Below, in pieces: positions 1 to 8,470 of a DNA stretch of 23,834 nt (the first letter of the stretch is position 1; each line of letters opens with the position of its first letter). This DNA comes from an uncultured Cellvibrio sp. (lineage in GTDB: Bacteria; Pseudomonadota; Gammaproteobacteria; Pseudomonadales; Cellvibrionaceae), in assembly GCA_946481735.1 (NCBI GenBank), contig CAMLOU010000063.1, positions 1 through 23,834 on the forward strand. Direction: 5' to 3'. The translations under genes were made by a program, and so were the position numbers. The notes beneath the pieces are model-generated. The model was not told where the DNA came from. It saw nothing but the letters and a program-made list of their open reading frames with translations, and did not search any database.

Positions 1-854
1 GCGGCCCGGGCGATGGCGAGGAAATGCAGCACGGCATTGGTGGAGCCGCCCACCGCCATGATCAGGGCTACTGCGTTTTCAATGGCGTTCCGGGTGATGA
101 TGTCGCGCGGTTTGATATCCCGCTTGATGGCCTCCAGCAACACCCGCCCGGATTCTGCCGCGCTGGTCACTTTCTCTTCGTCGGTATTGGCCATGGTGGA
201 TGAACCGAGCAATGACAAACCCAGGGCTTCAAAGGCTGCACTCATGGTATTGGCCGTGTACATGCCGCCACAGGAACCGCTGGACGGGCAGGCGTGGCGC
301 TCAATCGCCTCAAATTCCACGGCGTCGATACGCTGGGCGGTGTAAGCACCCACCGCTTCAAACACCGACACAATATTCAGATCCTGCCCCTGCCAATGCC
401 CCGGTTTGATGGTGCCGCCATACACATAAATGCTTGGCACATTGGTGCGGGCCATGGCGATCATGCCGCCGGGCATGTTTTTGTCACAGCCACCGATCAC
501 CAACACGCCATCCATCCACTGCCCCTGTACACAGGTTTCGATGCAATCTGCAATGACCTCGCGGGAGATGAGCGAATACTTCATGCCTTCCGTGCCCATG
601 GACATGCCATCGGAGATAGTGGGCGTGCCGAACACCTGTGGATTGCCGCCCGCTTCAGCGATAGCGGCGATGGCAGCGTCAGCCAGCTTCTGCAAACCGG
701 AATTGCACGGCGTAATTGTTGAGTGGCCATTGGCGACCCCGACCATCGGCTTTTCAAAATCCGCCTTTTCGTAGCCCATGGCGTAATACATGGCGCGATT
801 GGGCGCCCGGGCTACGCCTTGGGTAATGTGCTGTGAACGTTTGTTGTGAGGCAT
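1..854 (-). CDS. ilvD: dihydroxy-acid dehydratase, N-terminal part (runs off left edge)
   Basis: IlvD dehydrates 2,3-dihydroxy-isovalerate and 2,3-dihydroxy-3-methylvalerate to the 2-keto acids in branched-chain amino acid synthesis, using an Fe-S cluster in the cytosol. Reading the minus strand from the ATG at 854-852 gives 284 uninterrupted codons beginning [21 protein letters not shown] Shine-Dalgarno AAGGAGAA (plus 858-865) sits just upstream and fixes the start. IlvD/Edd signatures are visible: [11 protein letters not shown] near residue 122 supplies a cluster cysteine, and [16 protein letters not shown] near residue 190 supplies another. The 'CDKNMPGGM' and 'MYTANTM' wording fits IlvD better than the gluconate dehydratase Edd. 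The gene diverges from the MHYT gene. Only the N-terminal half is present because the window ends, not because the gene is broken. Confidence 0.95.
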   Translation of the reverse strand, partial: MPHNKRSQHITQGVARAPNRAMYYAMGYEKADFEKPMVGVANGHSTITPCNSGLQKLADAAIAAIAEAGGNPQVFGTPTISDGMSMGTEGMKYSLISREVIADCIETCVQGQWMDGVLVIGGCDKNMPGGMIAMARTNVPSIYVYGGTIKPGHWQGQDLNIVSVFEAVGAYTAQRIDAVEFEAIERHACPSSGSCGGMYTANTMSAAFEALGLSLLGSSTMANTDEEKVTSAAESGRVLLEAIKRDIKPRDIITRNAIENAVALIMAVGGSTNAVLHFLAIARA

Positions 855-1078
855 GGGTTCTCCTTGATCTGGCTGGGCGGCTGACGGGCAAGCGGTACGC
901 TTAAGGCTGTGACCACAGCTTGTTTCGTTTTCGCTGAGGAGGATCGGGCAGAAACGCATTTGGCGGATAAATCTTTAATTAGACGGTGATCTATCGATAA
1001 GCGTGGCGCGTAAATCAATGTGTCTTTCCCGCGCTCCATCGTTCACCCACACCATTACCCGTCAACTAGAGGCATCTC

Positions 1079-2347
1079 ATGGCTGGTTCCTACAATTGGC
1101 TCCTGGTTTTTGCATCCTACTGCGTAGCTGTTATTGCGGCCTACACAGCTATTTATTTTGGTACCCGCTTATTTGATCTTTCGGGTAACGCACGCAAGTT
1201 CTGGCTTGCCGCCGGGGCCTTGTGCCTCGGCACGGGTATCTGGTCCATGCACTTTGTCGGCATGAGCGCCTACACCATGCCGGGCCACGCCCATATGTCA
1301 TTCAGCGCCTGGTTGACCCTGGCATCCTGGATTCCGGCGGTGCTGGCGTCCGCCCTGGCTTTGTATGTCATTACCCTGCCGACGGTGGCCTGGCGCAGCA
1401 TCGCCGCCAGTGCATTCATCATGGGGACGGGTATCTTCGCCATGCATTACGGCGGTATGTACGCGATGCAGATGCATCCCGCTATTCAATACGATACGGC
1501 CTTGGTGATTCTTTCCGGTGTCATTGCGGTGGTAGCCTCGGGCGCCGCACTGGTGATCTGCCGCAAGGTGCGCGATGTTCCGCCGAATTATGCGCTGGCG
1601 GTGAAACTGGCTGCTGCCCTGGTGATGGGCGCCGCCATTTGCGGAATGCATTACACCGGCATGGCGGCGGCCAACTACCCCAGTGGTGCGGTCACAGCAG
1701 ACACCAATACGCTGCGCGGCGACTGGATGGGGATTCCGACCGCTATTGCTGCCAGTATCTTTCTGCTGCTGGCGCTTTACATGGCTTACCGCGATTTGCG
1801 TGAAGCGGAGCGCGTTCGCGCGGCAATGCGAGAGCGTCAACAGGCCGCCCATCAGGCCGCGTTTTATGATCGCGTTACCGGTCTCGCCAACCGCAACCTC
1901 CTGGAAGCGCGGGTACTGGAGAAATTAACGGTGCGGGATACCGGCAACACGCCGTCGCCGTTCAGCCTCTGGTACCTTGAACTGACGGATTATCGGGAAT
2001 TGATCCAGCGTCACACGGATGACACTGGGCAGGCTTTGGTGCGACAGATTGCAGCGACCTTGCAACAGGCGTTGCCGCACACGGAATTACTGGTCCGCTA
2101 CAGCAATAACAGTTTTATGTTTATCGGCCAGCCTTTGGCGGCAGGCGCGCGTGCAGAGGTTGTACGCCAGCTAACGAGGGCGCTGGAACAAAGCCAGGTG
2201 ATCAACGGCAAGCAGATTAGCTATCAATGGGGGTGGGGATTCAGCGAATATCCGGCGTCCGGCACAAACAGCCGTAACCTCATCCGTGCCGCCCAAAGAC
2301 TGCGCAACCCGGCGAAAACGGCTGAGCAGAAGCTGCAAATGGCGTGA
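1079..2347 (+). CDS. MHYT-domain membrane protein with degenerate GGDEF-like C-terminus
   Basis: This is a 422-residue protein. The N-terminal ~245 residues form a multi-pass membrane MHYT sensor with its three repeated motifs, at MHFVGM (57-62), MHYGGM (122-127) and MHYTGM (190-195). The family's conserved Met/His residues have been proposed to bind copper or to sense O2, CO or NO. A short basic linker leads to a GGDEF-like domain starting at DRVTGLANRN (about 264). The expected GG[DE]EF active site is replaced by SNNSF (about 342-346), so diguanylate cyclase activity is unlikely. No EAL domain follows. It may bind nucleotide, dimerise with an active cyclase, or work only as a sensor. AGAGG at 1068-1072 supports the ATG at 1079. 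The gene stands alone between ilvD and tpx. Confidence 0.85.
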   Translation: MAGSYNWLLVFASYCVAVIAAYTAIYFGTRLFDLSGNARKFWLAAGALCLGTGIWSMHFVGMSAYTMPGHAHMSFSAWLTLASWIPAVLASALALYVITLPTVAWRSIAASAFIMGTGIFAMHYGGMYAMQMHPAIQYDTALVILSGVIAVVASGAALVICRKVRDVPPNYALAVKLAAALVMGAAICGMHYTGMAAANYPSGAVTADTNTLRGDWMGIPTAIAASIFLLLALYMAYRDLREAERVRAAMRERQQAAHQAAFYDRVTGLANRNLLEARVLEKLTVRDTGNTPSPFSLWYLELTDYRELIQRHTDDTGQALVRQIAATLQQALPHTELLVRYSNNSFMFIGQPLAAGARAEVVRQLTRALEQSQVINGKQISYQWGWGFSEYPASGTNSRNLIRAAQRLRNPAKTAEQKLQMA

Positions 2348-2368
2348 CTGATATTGAGTGGGGTGTGA

Positions 2369-2396
2369 CGGCAGGCATTTTTTCGAGTGCCTGCCG
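2369..2396. terminator. 9-bp perfect hairpin between convergent MHYT gene and tpx
   Basis: CGGCAGGCA (2369-2377) pairs perfectly with TGCCTGCCG (2388-2396) around a 10-nt loop, 22 nt after the MHYT stop codon. No U-tract follows the stem on either strand, so it is not a textbook intrinsic terminator. Its position between two convergent genes makes a transcript-end or 3'-stabilising hairpin the likeliest role. Confidence 0.4.
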
Positions 2397-2465
2397 CCAA
2401 TTGACGAGGTTGCAACGCAAGAATCAGCTGAACAACGCTCGGCGCAAAAAAAGTACGGCAAAAAA

Positions 2466-2963
2466 TTACGCTAACGCTTTCAGGGCCGCCTCGTAGTTTG
2501 GCTCATGGGCGACTTCGCTGACTAACTCGGTATGCAGCACTTTTCCATCGGTATCCATAACCACCACAGCCCGCGCGGTTAAACCGGCCAGGGGACCATC
2601 AACCAGTTTTACGCCGTAATCGCTGGCAAAGTTGGAACGAAATGCCGACGCGGGGATAACCTTATCCAGACCTTCTGCGCCGCAGAAGCGAGCCAAGGCA
2701 AACGGTAAATCTTGCGAGGCGCACACCACAACGGTGTTGTCCAATTTGCTTGCTTCAGCATTGAAGGTACGCACAGAAGTTGCGCAGGTGGGAGTATCGA
2801 CGCTGGGGAAAATATTCAATACAACACGTTTGCCTTTCAAATCCTCCAGAGAAACCTCAGACAAATCAGTCTTCACCAATTTGAACGCGGGGGCCTGGCT
2901 ACCACTGGCGGGCAAATTGCCATTGGTGTTAAAGGGATTTCCTTTGAGGGTCACTGTTGCCAT
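2466..2963 (-). CDS. tpx: thiol peroxidase (atypical 2-Cys peroxiredoxin)
   Basis: Tpx reduces hydrogen peroxide and alkyl hydroperoxides with electrons from thioredoxin. The 165-residue product has the family's usual length. The peroxidatic cysteine is C60 in [10 protein letters not shown], and the resolving cysteine is C94 in ARFCGAEG, both characteristic of Tpx as opposed to AhpC or Bcp. There is no signal peptide, so the protein as read is cytoplasmic, although the E. coli enzyme was once called periplasmic. AGGAG (plus 2973-2977) precedes the ATG with 9-nt spacing. The gene is monocistronic, convergent with the MHYT gene and divergent from ffs. Confidence 0.96.
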   Translation of the reverse strand: MATVTLKGNPFNTNGNLPASGSQAPAFKLVKTDLSEVSLEDLKGKRVVLNIFPSVDTPTCATSVRTFNAEASKLDNTVVVCASQDLPFALARFCGAEGLDKVIPASAFRSNFASDYGVKLVDGPLAGLTARAVVVMDTDGKVLHTELVSEVAHEPNYEAALKALA

Positions 2964-3162
2964 AGGGTCTAACTCCTGTTGTAGGGAAAAATTTGATGGC
3001 TGGGATTTTCAGCGCAAGCCTAGATGAATGCGGCCAAAAAAGGAAATAACAAGTTGAGCAACCGCTTGATTCGCGCAAATATGGCGGATATTTGCCGGTT
3101 TCCGCGCTCTTGTTGATTTTTTAATAGATCACCGCTCGCACAACGCTTATTCCGAAAGCGCC

Positions 3163-3199
3163 TTGCAATGGCCCGACAAACTGCGGATAATGCGCGCCT
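3163..3199 (+). promoter_or_regulatory. candidate sigma-70 promoter of ffs with GC-rich discriminator
   Basis: TTGCAA (3163-3168) and GATAAT (3186-3191) are separated by 17 nt and followed by the GC-rich stretch GCGCGCC. That is the usual form of a growth-rate-controlled stable-RNA promoter. The predicted start near 3198 would leave a 5' leader of roughly 40 nt on the SRP RNA, to be removed by processing (RNase P does this in E. coli). The assignment is inferred from sequence only. Confidence 0.5.
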
Positions 3200-3236
3200 C
3201 TTGCAGTCTGGCCCTCAGCCAAACGCAAGCTGCAAT

Positions 3237-3350
<114 letters not shown>

Positions 3351-3390
3351 TTTATCCCTTGCCTTTTACAACCCCACCCACAAACTGTTT

Positions 3391-3463
3391 CCCTTTTCCC
3401 TTTTCCCTTTTCCCTTTTCCCTTTTCCCTTTTCCCTTTTCCCTTTTCCCTTTTCCCTTTTCCC
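3391..3463. repeat. (CCCTTTT)10 heptanucleotide tandem repeat
   Basis: Ten exact head-to-tail copies of CCCTTTT fill 3391-3460, followed by a further CCC. The tract lies in the 166-nt gap between the SRP RNA and dnaX, so a change in copy number would not alter any protein. It ends 13 nt before a TATAAT at 3476-3481 and could occupy the -35/UP region of a dnaX promoter. Such perfect short repeats are prone to slipped-strand copy-number change. Confidence 0.95.
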
Positions 3464-3475
3464 CGCGTTGACCGC

Positions 3476-3481
3476 TATAAT
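3476..3481 (+). promoter_or_regulatory. possible -10 element upstream of dnaX
   Basis: A perfect TATAAT lies 36 nt before the dnaX ATG. No good -35 hexamer is present at 16-18 nt upstream, because that place is occupied by the CCCTTTT repeat. A TTGACC at 3468-3473 is far too close to act as its partner. A promoter here is therefore plausible but weakly supported. Confidence 0.3.
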
Positions 3482-3516
3482 CCCCGGCACGTTTTTCCCC
3501 GGAGAGTAGCCACCGC

Positions 3517-5556
3517 ATGAGTTATCAAGTCCTGGCCCGTAAATGGCGTCCTCGCATCTTCCGTGAGATGGTGGGGCAGGAGCATGTGTTGCAGGCATTG
3601 ATCAATGCGCTGGACCACAATCGTCTACATCATGCGTATTTGTTTACCGGTACCCGTGGGGTAGGTAAGACCACCATCGCCCGAATCCTCGCAAAATGCC
3701 TGAATTGTGAAACGGGCGTGAGTTCTGAACCTTGCGGTCAATGTTCGGCCTGTCGCGAAATCGCCGAAGGTCGCTTTGTAGACCTGATCGAGGTGGACGC
3801 AGCCTCGCGCACCAAGGTCGAAGACACCCGCGAGCTGCTGGAAAATGTTCAGTACGCACCGACGCGCGGGCGCTACAAGGTCTATCTGATCGACGAAGTC
3901 CATATGCTCTCCAACAGCAGCTTTAACGCGCTGCTGAAGACCCTCGAAGAACCGCCACCCCACGTCAAATTCCTGCTGGCCACCACCGATCCGCAAAAAT
4001 TGCCGATGACAATCCTGTCGCGCTGTTTGCAGTTCAACCTCAAGAATATGAACCCGGAACGGATCGTCCAGCACTTGAAGTTTGTGCTGGAAAAAGAGCT
4101 GGTACCTTTTGAGGAGTCGGCGTTGTGGCAGTTAGGCCGCTCTGCCGATGGCAGTATGCGTGATGCCATGAGCCTGACAGACCAGGCAATCGCTTATGGT
4201 TCCGGCAAGATCACCGAGGCGGAAGTGCGGGCGATGCTCGGCACCATTGACCAGGGCGCCGTGTATGAAATTGTGGATGCGCTGGCCGCGCTGGATGGTC
4301 CGGCGGTGTTAGCCGCAGTGGCGCGGATGTCCGAACACGCGCCGGATTATGCCAGTGCGCTGGCCGAGATGCTGTCGGTGCTGCATCGCGTAGCCATAGC
4401 CCAAGCCTTACCGGAAGCGGTGGACAACAGTTATGGCGATCGCGAGCGCATCATGGGCCTTGCGCAAAAGCTGCCACCGGAAGACATCCAATTGTTTTAT
4501 CAAACGGCATTATTGGGCCGGCGGGATTTGCCCCTTGCGCCGGACCCGCGCGCCGGGTTTGAGATGGTCCTGTTGCGCATGCTGGCATTTAAACCCCAGG
4601 GTGTCCTCGACGTCCCGACCCAGACCTTGCCATCTGCCAGCCGTGCGTCGACCGCACCCACGGATTCCGCGCCGTCTAGCGCAGCTTCGGTTGCGCCAGT
4701 TAATACACCCGCGCAACCGGTAAGCCAGCCTGTGGCTGTTGGCCAGCCGGCAGCTGAAAAAACACCGTTGATTGAAGATAAACCGGTGCCGCAGGCGGCG
4801 CCAGCCCAACGGCCGGCTGAGCCAGCGCCGGTTCCGTCTGCACCCATCCATAACGAGCCGCCACCCTTCGATGGTCCCTATGACAATGGGGCGGATTACG
4901 CTGAGTACTTGCAAGCACCCGCTGAATACACCGATGACCGAGATTCACCGCCAAAAAAGCCTGAAGCGGCAGTAACGCCGCCCGTCAGTGCGCCGAGCCC
5001 GGCGGTTGAAGCAGCGGCGAGCATCGCCCCGACCAGTGCGCCTGAACCAGTGGTTGCGGCCCCGCCGAAAGCACCGGACAGGCTACCGAATCAGGTGTCC
5101 GGGCCGGCAGCTGGCTCCGTACCAAAGCAAGTGCCGAAACAAATAGCAAAAGTGCCTCTGGAGCAGGCGGGTCCGGAAACCTGGCCCCAGATCTATCTGG
5201 GTTTAGGTGTGACGGGCATCCTGCAAAGTACGGCTGCCAACTGCCAGTTGGTGGACCGCCAGGGTAATCAGTTTCATTTTGTCCTGGATGACACCAACAG
5301 CACACTCTACGATGAAGGGCATCAGCAACGTCTGGCGGACCTGTTGAGTGACTACTTTATCGAGCGGGTAAAGGTGGTGATCCGGCCCGGCCAGGTGACC
5401 GCCGAAACACCGGCGGCGATTGCCATCCGCCTTCGTCAGGAGCGTCAGGCGGAGGCGGTTGCATCTATCAAGAGCGACCCCATTGTTCAACAGTTGATCG
5501 AACACTTTGGCGCAACCCTGCGCGAAGACTCCATTACGCCGGTGGGCCAGGGCTGA
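3517..5556 (+). CDS. dnaX: DNA polymerase III subunits tau and gamma
   Basis: Tau is the clamp-loader ATPase that also ties polymerase cores to the DnaB helicase. The 679-residue product has Walker A GTRGVGKT (45-52), a zinc module with C64, C73, C76 and C79, Walker B with DEVH (126-129), and the SRC motif (168-170). The AAA+/collar part ends near residue 365. A Pro/Ala-rich linker (about 370-545) follows, then the tau-specific C-terminal domain from about residue 550 that would contact the polymerase alpha subunit. Codons 479-481 are CCA AAA AAG, which contain the A AAA AAG slippery heptamer. A -1 shift there reads GCC then TGA, giving a gamma form of 482 residues (see the separate entry). 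GGAGAG at 3501-3506 sets the start. It heads the dnaX-ybaB-recR run. Confidence 0.97.
   Translation: MSYQVLARKWRPRIFREMVGQEHVLQALINALDHNRLHHAYLFTGTRGVGKTTIARILAKCLNCETGVSSEPCGQCSACREIAEGRFVDLIEVDAASRTKVEDTRELLENVQYAPTRGRYKVYLIDEVHMLSNSSFNALLKTLEEPPPHVKFLLATTDPQKLPMTILSRCLQFNLKNMNPERIVQHLKFVLEKELVPFEESALWQLGRSADGSMRDAMSLTDQAIAYGSGKITEAEVRAMLGTIDQGAVYEIVDALAALDGPAVLAAVARMSEHAPDYASALAEMLSVLHRVAIAQALPEAVDNSYGDRERIMGLAQKLPPEDIQLFYQTALLGRRDLPLAPDPRAGFEMVLLRMLAFKPQGVLDVPTQTLPSASRASTAPTDSAPSSAASVAPVNTPAQPVSQPVAVGQPAAEKTPLIEDKPVPQAAPAQRPAEPAPVPSAPIHNEPPPFDGPYDNGADYAEYLQAPAEYTDDRDSPPKKPEAAVTPPVSAPSPAVEAAASIAPTSAPEPVVAAPPKAPDRLPNQVSGPAAGSVPKQVPKQIAKVPLEQAGPETWPQIYLGLGVTGILQSTAANCQLVDRQGNQFHFVLDDTNSTLYDEGHQQRLADLLSDYFIERVKVVIRPGQVTAETPAAIAIRLRQERQAEAVASIKSDPIVQQLIEHFGATLREDSITPVGQG
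4953..4981 (+). promoter_or_regulatory. programmed -1 ribosomal frameshift site in dnaX (gamma subunit)
   Basis: A AAA AAG (4953-4959) is in the correct phase, with AAA and AAG as zero-frame codons 480-481. It is identical to the heptamer used in E. coli dnaX. GCGGC (4966-4970) pairs with GCCGC (4977-4981) around a 6-nt loop, starting 6 nt after the heptamer, which is typical stimulator spacing. In the -1 frame the next codons are GCC and TGA (4962-4964), so shifted ribosomes stop at once. I see no clear Shine-Dalgarno-like stimulator 10-14 nt upstream. The role is inferred by analogy with E. coli. Confidence 0.75.
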
Positions 5557-5595
5557 TCGGTAACGCACTATTTTTAATGAAAACAGAGGTGGTGT

Positions 5596-5916
5596 ATGAA
5601 AGGTTTGGGTGACTTGATGAAGCAAGCCCAAGAGATGCAAGGCAAGATGCAGCGGATGCAGGAAGAGCTGGCCAATGCCGAAGTGAAAGGCGAGGCCGGC
5701 GCAGGCCTGGTGACTGTGGTGATGACCGGTCGCCACGACGTGAAGCGGGTTTCCATTGACGACAGCCTGCTCAGCGAAGACAAGGAAATGCTGGAAGACC
5801 TGCTGGCCGCTGCCGTGAATGATGCCGTACGCAAGGTTGAGGCCCACAGCCGTGAGCATATGCAAAAGATGACTGCCGGCATGGGTATTCCGCCGGATTT
5901 CAAGATGCCATTCTGA
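5596..5916 (+). CDS. ybaB: YbaB/EbfC-family nucleoid-associated protein
   Basis: This is a small DNA-binding protein of 106 residues. It starts [20 protein letters not shown] and carries the amphipathic N-terminal helix and the [21 protein letters not shown] beta region typical of YbaB/EbfC dimers, which bind and bridge DNA in the nucleoid. The length matches the family (about 100-110 residues). It sits 39 nt after dnaX and 36 nt before recR, the near-universal dnaX-ybaB-recR arrangement that suggests a link to replication or RecFOR repair. AGAGG at 5584-5588 supports the ATG. Confidence 0.95.
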   Translation: MKGLGDLMKQAQEMQGKMQRMQEELANAEVKGEAGAGLVTVVMTGRHDVKRVSIDDSLLSEDKEMLEDLLAAAVNDAVRKVEAHSREHMQKMTAGMGIPPDFKMPF

Positions 5917-5952
5917 TGCGTTGCGCCCGTTTTTAACTCCTGAGACTGCTCC

Positions 5953-6546
5953 ATGTTCAGCCCCTTAATTGATGAATTGATGTCCTCGCTGCGCTGCTTG
6001 CCTGGGGTTGGCCCCAAATCCGCACAACGGATGGCACTGCACTTGCTGGAACGGGATCGCGAAGGTGCAGAGCGTCTGGCCCACAGCCTGCACAAAGCGA
6101 TGGAAGGTGTAGGTCGCTGCCAGCGGTGCCGTACCCTGACCGAACAAACCCTGTGTGGCATTTGCAGCAACAGCCGTCGCGAAGACAGCCTGTTATGTGT
6201 AGTGGAAACACCGGCAGATGTATTGGCCATCGAGCAGGCCGGCAGTTACCAGGGCAAGTACTTTGTACTGTTGGGCCACCTGTCGCCTATTGATGGTATC
6301 GGTCCGGAAGATATCGGTGTGGACCAGTTGATTCAGTTGCTGCAAAGTGAGCCCATCAAGGAAGTTATCCTTGCCACCAACCCCACCGTAGAGGGTGAGG
6401 CCACAGCGTTTTATATCAGCGAACGCGCCAAGAAACTGGGGGTGGTGGTATCGCGCATCGCTCACGGTGTTCCCTTGGGCGGTGAGCTGGAGTTTATTGA
6501 TGGCGGCACGCTCGCCCATGCTTTTTCAAGTCGAAGACACGTTTAA
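5953..6546 (+). CDS. recR: recombination mediator protein RecR
   Basis: RecR acts with RecO and RecF to load RecA onto SSB-coated gaps. The 197-residue protein has an N-terminal helix-hairpin-helix ([13 protein letters not shown], 16-28), a C4 zinc finger (C56, C59, C68, C71) and a Toprim domain starting near [10 protein letters not shown] (80-89). It ends with the conserved [19 protein letters not shown] tail. The length is normal (E. coli RecR is 201 residues). The ribosome binding site is weak, so translation may be helped by coupling within the operon. The stop overlaps the rnd start in TAATG. Confidence 0.97.
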   Translation: MFSPLIDELMSSLRCLPGVGPKSAQRMALHLLERDREGAERLAHSLHKAMEGVGRCQRCRTLTEQTLCGICSNSRREDSLLCVVETPADVLAIEQAGSYQGKYFVLLGHLSPIDGIGPEDIGVDQLIQLLQSEPIKEVILATNPTVEGEATAFYISERAKKLGVVVSRIAHGVPLGGELEFIDGGTLAHAFSSRRHV

Positions 6547-7730
6547 TGTTGATTCCCACCGAACCCATCTGGATCGATCAGGATACTGAGTTAGCCGATT
6601 TGTGCGCCCGCTGGCGCCAGCAGGCCGCGATTGCGATTGATACCGAATTTATGCGCAGTAGTACCTTTTACCCTATTGCCGGTTTGATTCAGATCGGTGA
6701 TGGCAAAGGCTGCTATCTGATTGATCCTTTGGCCATTAATGATTTTGCGCCCTTATGCGAGCTGTTGCTCGACGAGGCTGTCACCAAGGTACTGCATTCC
6801 TGTTCCGAGGATCTGGAGGTATTTCGCCGCCTGCTTGGTATAGTTCCTTCGCCTCTGTTTGATACCCAGATTGCTGCCGCCTTTGCAGGTTACGGGTTTT
6901 CCATTGGTTATGCGGGCTTGGTAAAAGCGGTGCTCGATACCGAGGTCCCCAAGGAAGAAACCCGGTCCGACTGGTTGCAGCGGCCCCTGAGTACAGCCCA
7001 GCTTAAATACGCCGCCCTGGATGTGGCGCATATGCTGATTGTCTACGGCAAACTCCTGCAGGACCTGAAGAGCAGCCAACGTTTGCAATGGGTCAAAGAC
7101 GACTGTGCGGAATTGGTGATTGCAGCGCGGGCCGCAGAAGATTTCAATGAGGCTTACCAGAAGGTAGGTTTTGCCTGGAAGCTGCGCCCACAGGAACTTG
7201 CTGTGCTGAAAGCCTTGAGTATCTGGCGTGAGACCGAGGCCCGTGTGCGGGATATCCCGCGCAACCGCCTGATCAAGGAGCCGGCCCTGTGGGAGATGGC
7301 ACGCAAGCAACCCCAGGACATGGCGGCGCTTCAGCGTATTCCCGATATTCCCCACCGCACCTTGCAGCATGACGGTGAAACCCTGTTGCAACTGATTCGC
7401 CAGACATTACATCTGCCGTCTGAAGCCTGGCCGGCGCGGCTCGACCCGCCGTTGGCGCAGAAAGAAGGGCCGTTGTTGAAGCGCCTGAAAAACCACGTGC
7501 GCGAACAGGCCGAACAATTGAATTTACCGCCCGAAGTATTAGTGCGCAAAAAAGAGTACGAAGCCATCGTGCGCTCCGGCATGAAGGGCGGCACCTACAC
7601 CTTGCCGACCCGTTTACTCGGCTGGCGCCACGGTGTCATCGGCGAAAGTCTGTTACGGCTCGCCCAAGAGCCCGTTGTACCCACCAGCGAGCCTAGCCAC
7701 GAAGAGCCAAGCCATGAAAGTGATCAGTGA
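6546..7730 (+). CDS. rnd: ribonuclease D
   Basis: RNase D is a 3'-5' exoribonuclease that trims tRNA precursors and other stable RNAs. The 394-residue protein carries the DEDD-y catalytic set: D32 and E34 in IDTEFMRSSTFYP, D89 in HSCSEDLEVF, and Y155 and D159 in YAALDVAHM. HRDC-type helical domains follow from about residue 210, beginning LRPQELAVLKALSIWRE. Its ATG overlaps the recR stop by 1 nt, and its last 17 nt overlap ycgL, so translation is probably coupled through all three. The C-terminal tail is Glu/Ser-rich and unremarkable. Confidence 0.96.
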   Translation: MLIPTEPIWIDQDTELADLCARWRQQAAIAIDTEFMRSSTFYPIAGLIQIGDGKGCYLIDPLAINDFAPLCELLLDEAVTKVLHSCSEDLEVFRRLLGIVPSPLFDTQIAAAFAGYGFSIGYAGLVKAVLDTEVPKEETRSDWLQRPLSTAQLKYAALDVAHMLIVYGKLLQDLKSSQRLQWVKDDCAELVIAARAAEDFNEAYQKVGFAWKLRPQELAVLKALSIWRETEARVRDIPRNRLIKEPALWEMARKQPQDMAALQRIPDIPHRTLQHDGETLLQLIRQTLHLPSEAWPARLDPPLAQKEGPLLKRLKNHVREQAEQLNLPPEVLVRKKEYEAIVRSGMKGGTYTLPTRLLGWRHGVIGESLLRLAQEPVVPTSEPSHEEPSHESDQ

Positions 7731-8007
7731 AATTTATCGCAGCCCCAAAGAAGAGGGGATGTACCTGTACGTCAACAAAAGCGAAGGGTTGAGCCGCGTG
7801 CCGGAAGCCTTGTTGCAGCGTTTTGGCAAACCCCAACAGGCGATGGTGTTGGTGCTGACACCAGAGAAAAAGCTGGCCCGTGCTTCCGTCGAAAAAGTCA
7901 TCGAAAGCCTGCAAACCCAGGGATATTATTTGCAATTGCCGCCGCTCTCGGAGGTAACCGATGAGATGCGCCTGGTACGGTCCTACAATAGCAAGTTGTC
8001 AGGTTAA
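7714..8007 (+). CDS. ycgL: YcgL-family protein
   Basis: This is a 97-residue YcgL-domain protein of unknown biochemical function. I chose the ATG at 7714, which gives MKVISEIYRSPKEEGMYLYV, because YcgL proteins begin with just such a 'iYrSpkkegmYLYv' strand and a GAAGAG (7701-7706) lies 7 nt upstream. The longer frame from 7633 would add 27 unrelated residues inside rnd. Further family text includes PEALLQRFGKP and VTDEMRLVRSY. It overlaps the end of rnd by 17 nt and is followed after 4 nt by ycgN, a neighbourhood that recurs in gammaproteobacteria and hints at a shared RNA-related role. Confidence 0.92.
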   Translation: MKVISEIYRSPKEEGMYLYVNKSEGLSRVPEALLQRFGKPQQAMVLVLTPEKKLARASVEKVIESLQTQGYYLQLPPLSEVTDEMRLVRSYNSKLSG

Positions 8008-8011
8008 GGTT

Positions 8012-8452
8012 ATGGCAGCACAGGTTTTCTGGCGGGCAAAAACCTTGCAGGAAATGACTCCGGATGAATGGGAGTCGTTATGCGATGGTTGCGGCAAATG
8101 CTGTCTGCACAAGCTGGAAGACGAAGACACCGGCGATGTGTTTTACACCCGAGTGGCGTGCGAGTATCTGGACCATGATCGGTGCCAGTGCAAGAACTAC
8201 ACACATCGCCAGATGCTTGTGCCGGGGTGTGTGGTGCTCACACCGGATTCGGTGAAGGAGACCTACTGGCTGCCGGACACCTGCGCCTACCGGTTGATTG
8301 CAGAGGGCCTGCCGCTGTTCGATTGGCACCCGCTGGTTTCCGGCGATCCGCAGAGCGTGCACAACGCCGGGATGTCTGTGGCAGGCAGGGTGGTGGCGGA
8401 ATCTGCCGTCGCCGAAGAAGATCTTGAGGATTATGTTATTCGCTGGGTTTAA
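8012..8452 (+). CDS. ycgN: YcgN family cysteine-cluster protein (UPF0260)
   Basis: This is a 146-residue cytoplasmic protein of the YcgN/YkgJ cysteine-cluster group. Nine cysteines sit at positions 24, 27, 30, 31, 50, 58, 60, 73 and 91, with the signature CDGCGKCCLHKLEDEDTG near the N-terminus. The pattern suggests binding of zinc or an Fe-S cluster, but the function is unknown. The ATG at 8012 is preferred over an in-frame start at 7961, because the start at 8012 aligns with the family's N-terminus and the longer version would overlap ycgL. The AAGG of the ycgL stop region may serve as its ribosome binding site. Confidence 0.93.
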   Translation: MAAQVFWRAKTLQEMTPDEWESLCDGCGKCCLHKLEDEDTGDVFYTRVACEYLDHDRCQCKNYTHRQMLVPGCVVLTPDSVKETYWLPDTCAYRLIAEGLPLFDWHPLVSGDPQSVHNAGMSVAGRVVAESAVAEEDLEDYVIRWV

Positions 8453-8470
8453 CCCGCAGAGGAGTCAATT

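Noticed and set aside
812..1039. Minus-strand frame overlapping the ilvD start.
   Set aside because: It overlaps the true ilvD start and ribosome site in another frame and has no recognisable protein features.
2171..2461. Minus-strand Cys/Ser-rich frame at the end of the MHYT gene.
   Set aside because: It overlaps the MHYT coding region and the hairpin, with no ribosome site and no family features.
3468..3481. TTGACC plus TATAAT upstream of dnaX as a promoter pair.
   Set aside because: Only 2 nt separate them, so they cannot act together as -35 and -10.
4757..4775. A6 run in dnaX (codons GAA AAA ACA) with a -1 frame TGA at 4773-4775, which would give a ~419-residue gamma.
   Set aside because: The A-site codon ACA cannot re-pair after a -1 slip, so it is not a proper heptamer, and a perfect A AAA AAG with hairpin exists 196 nt downstream.
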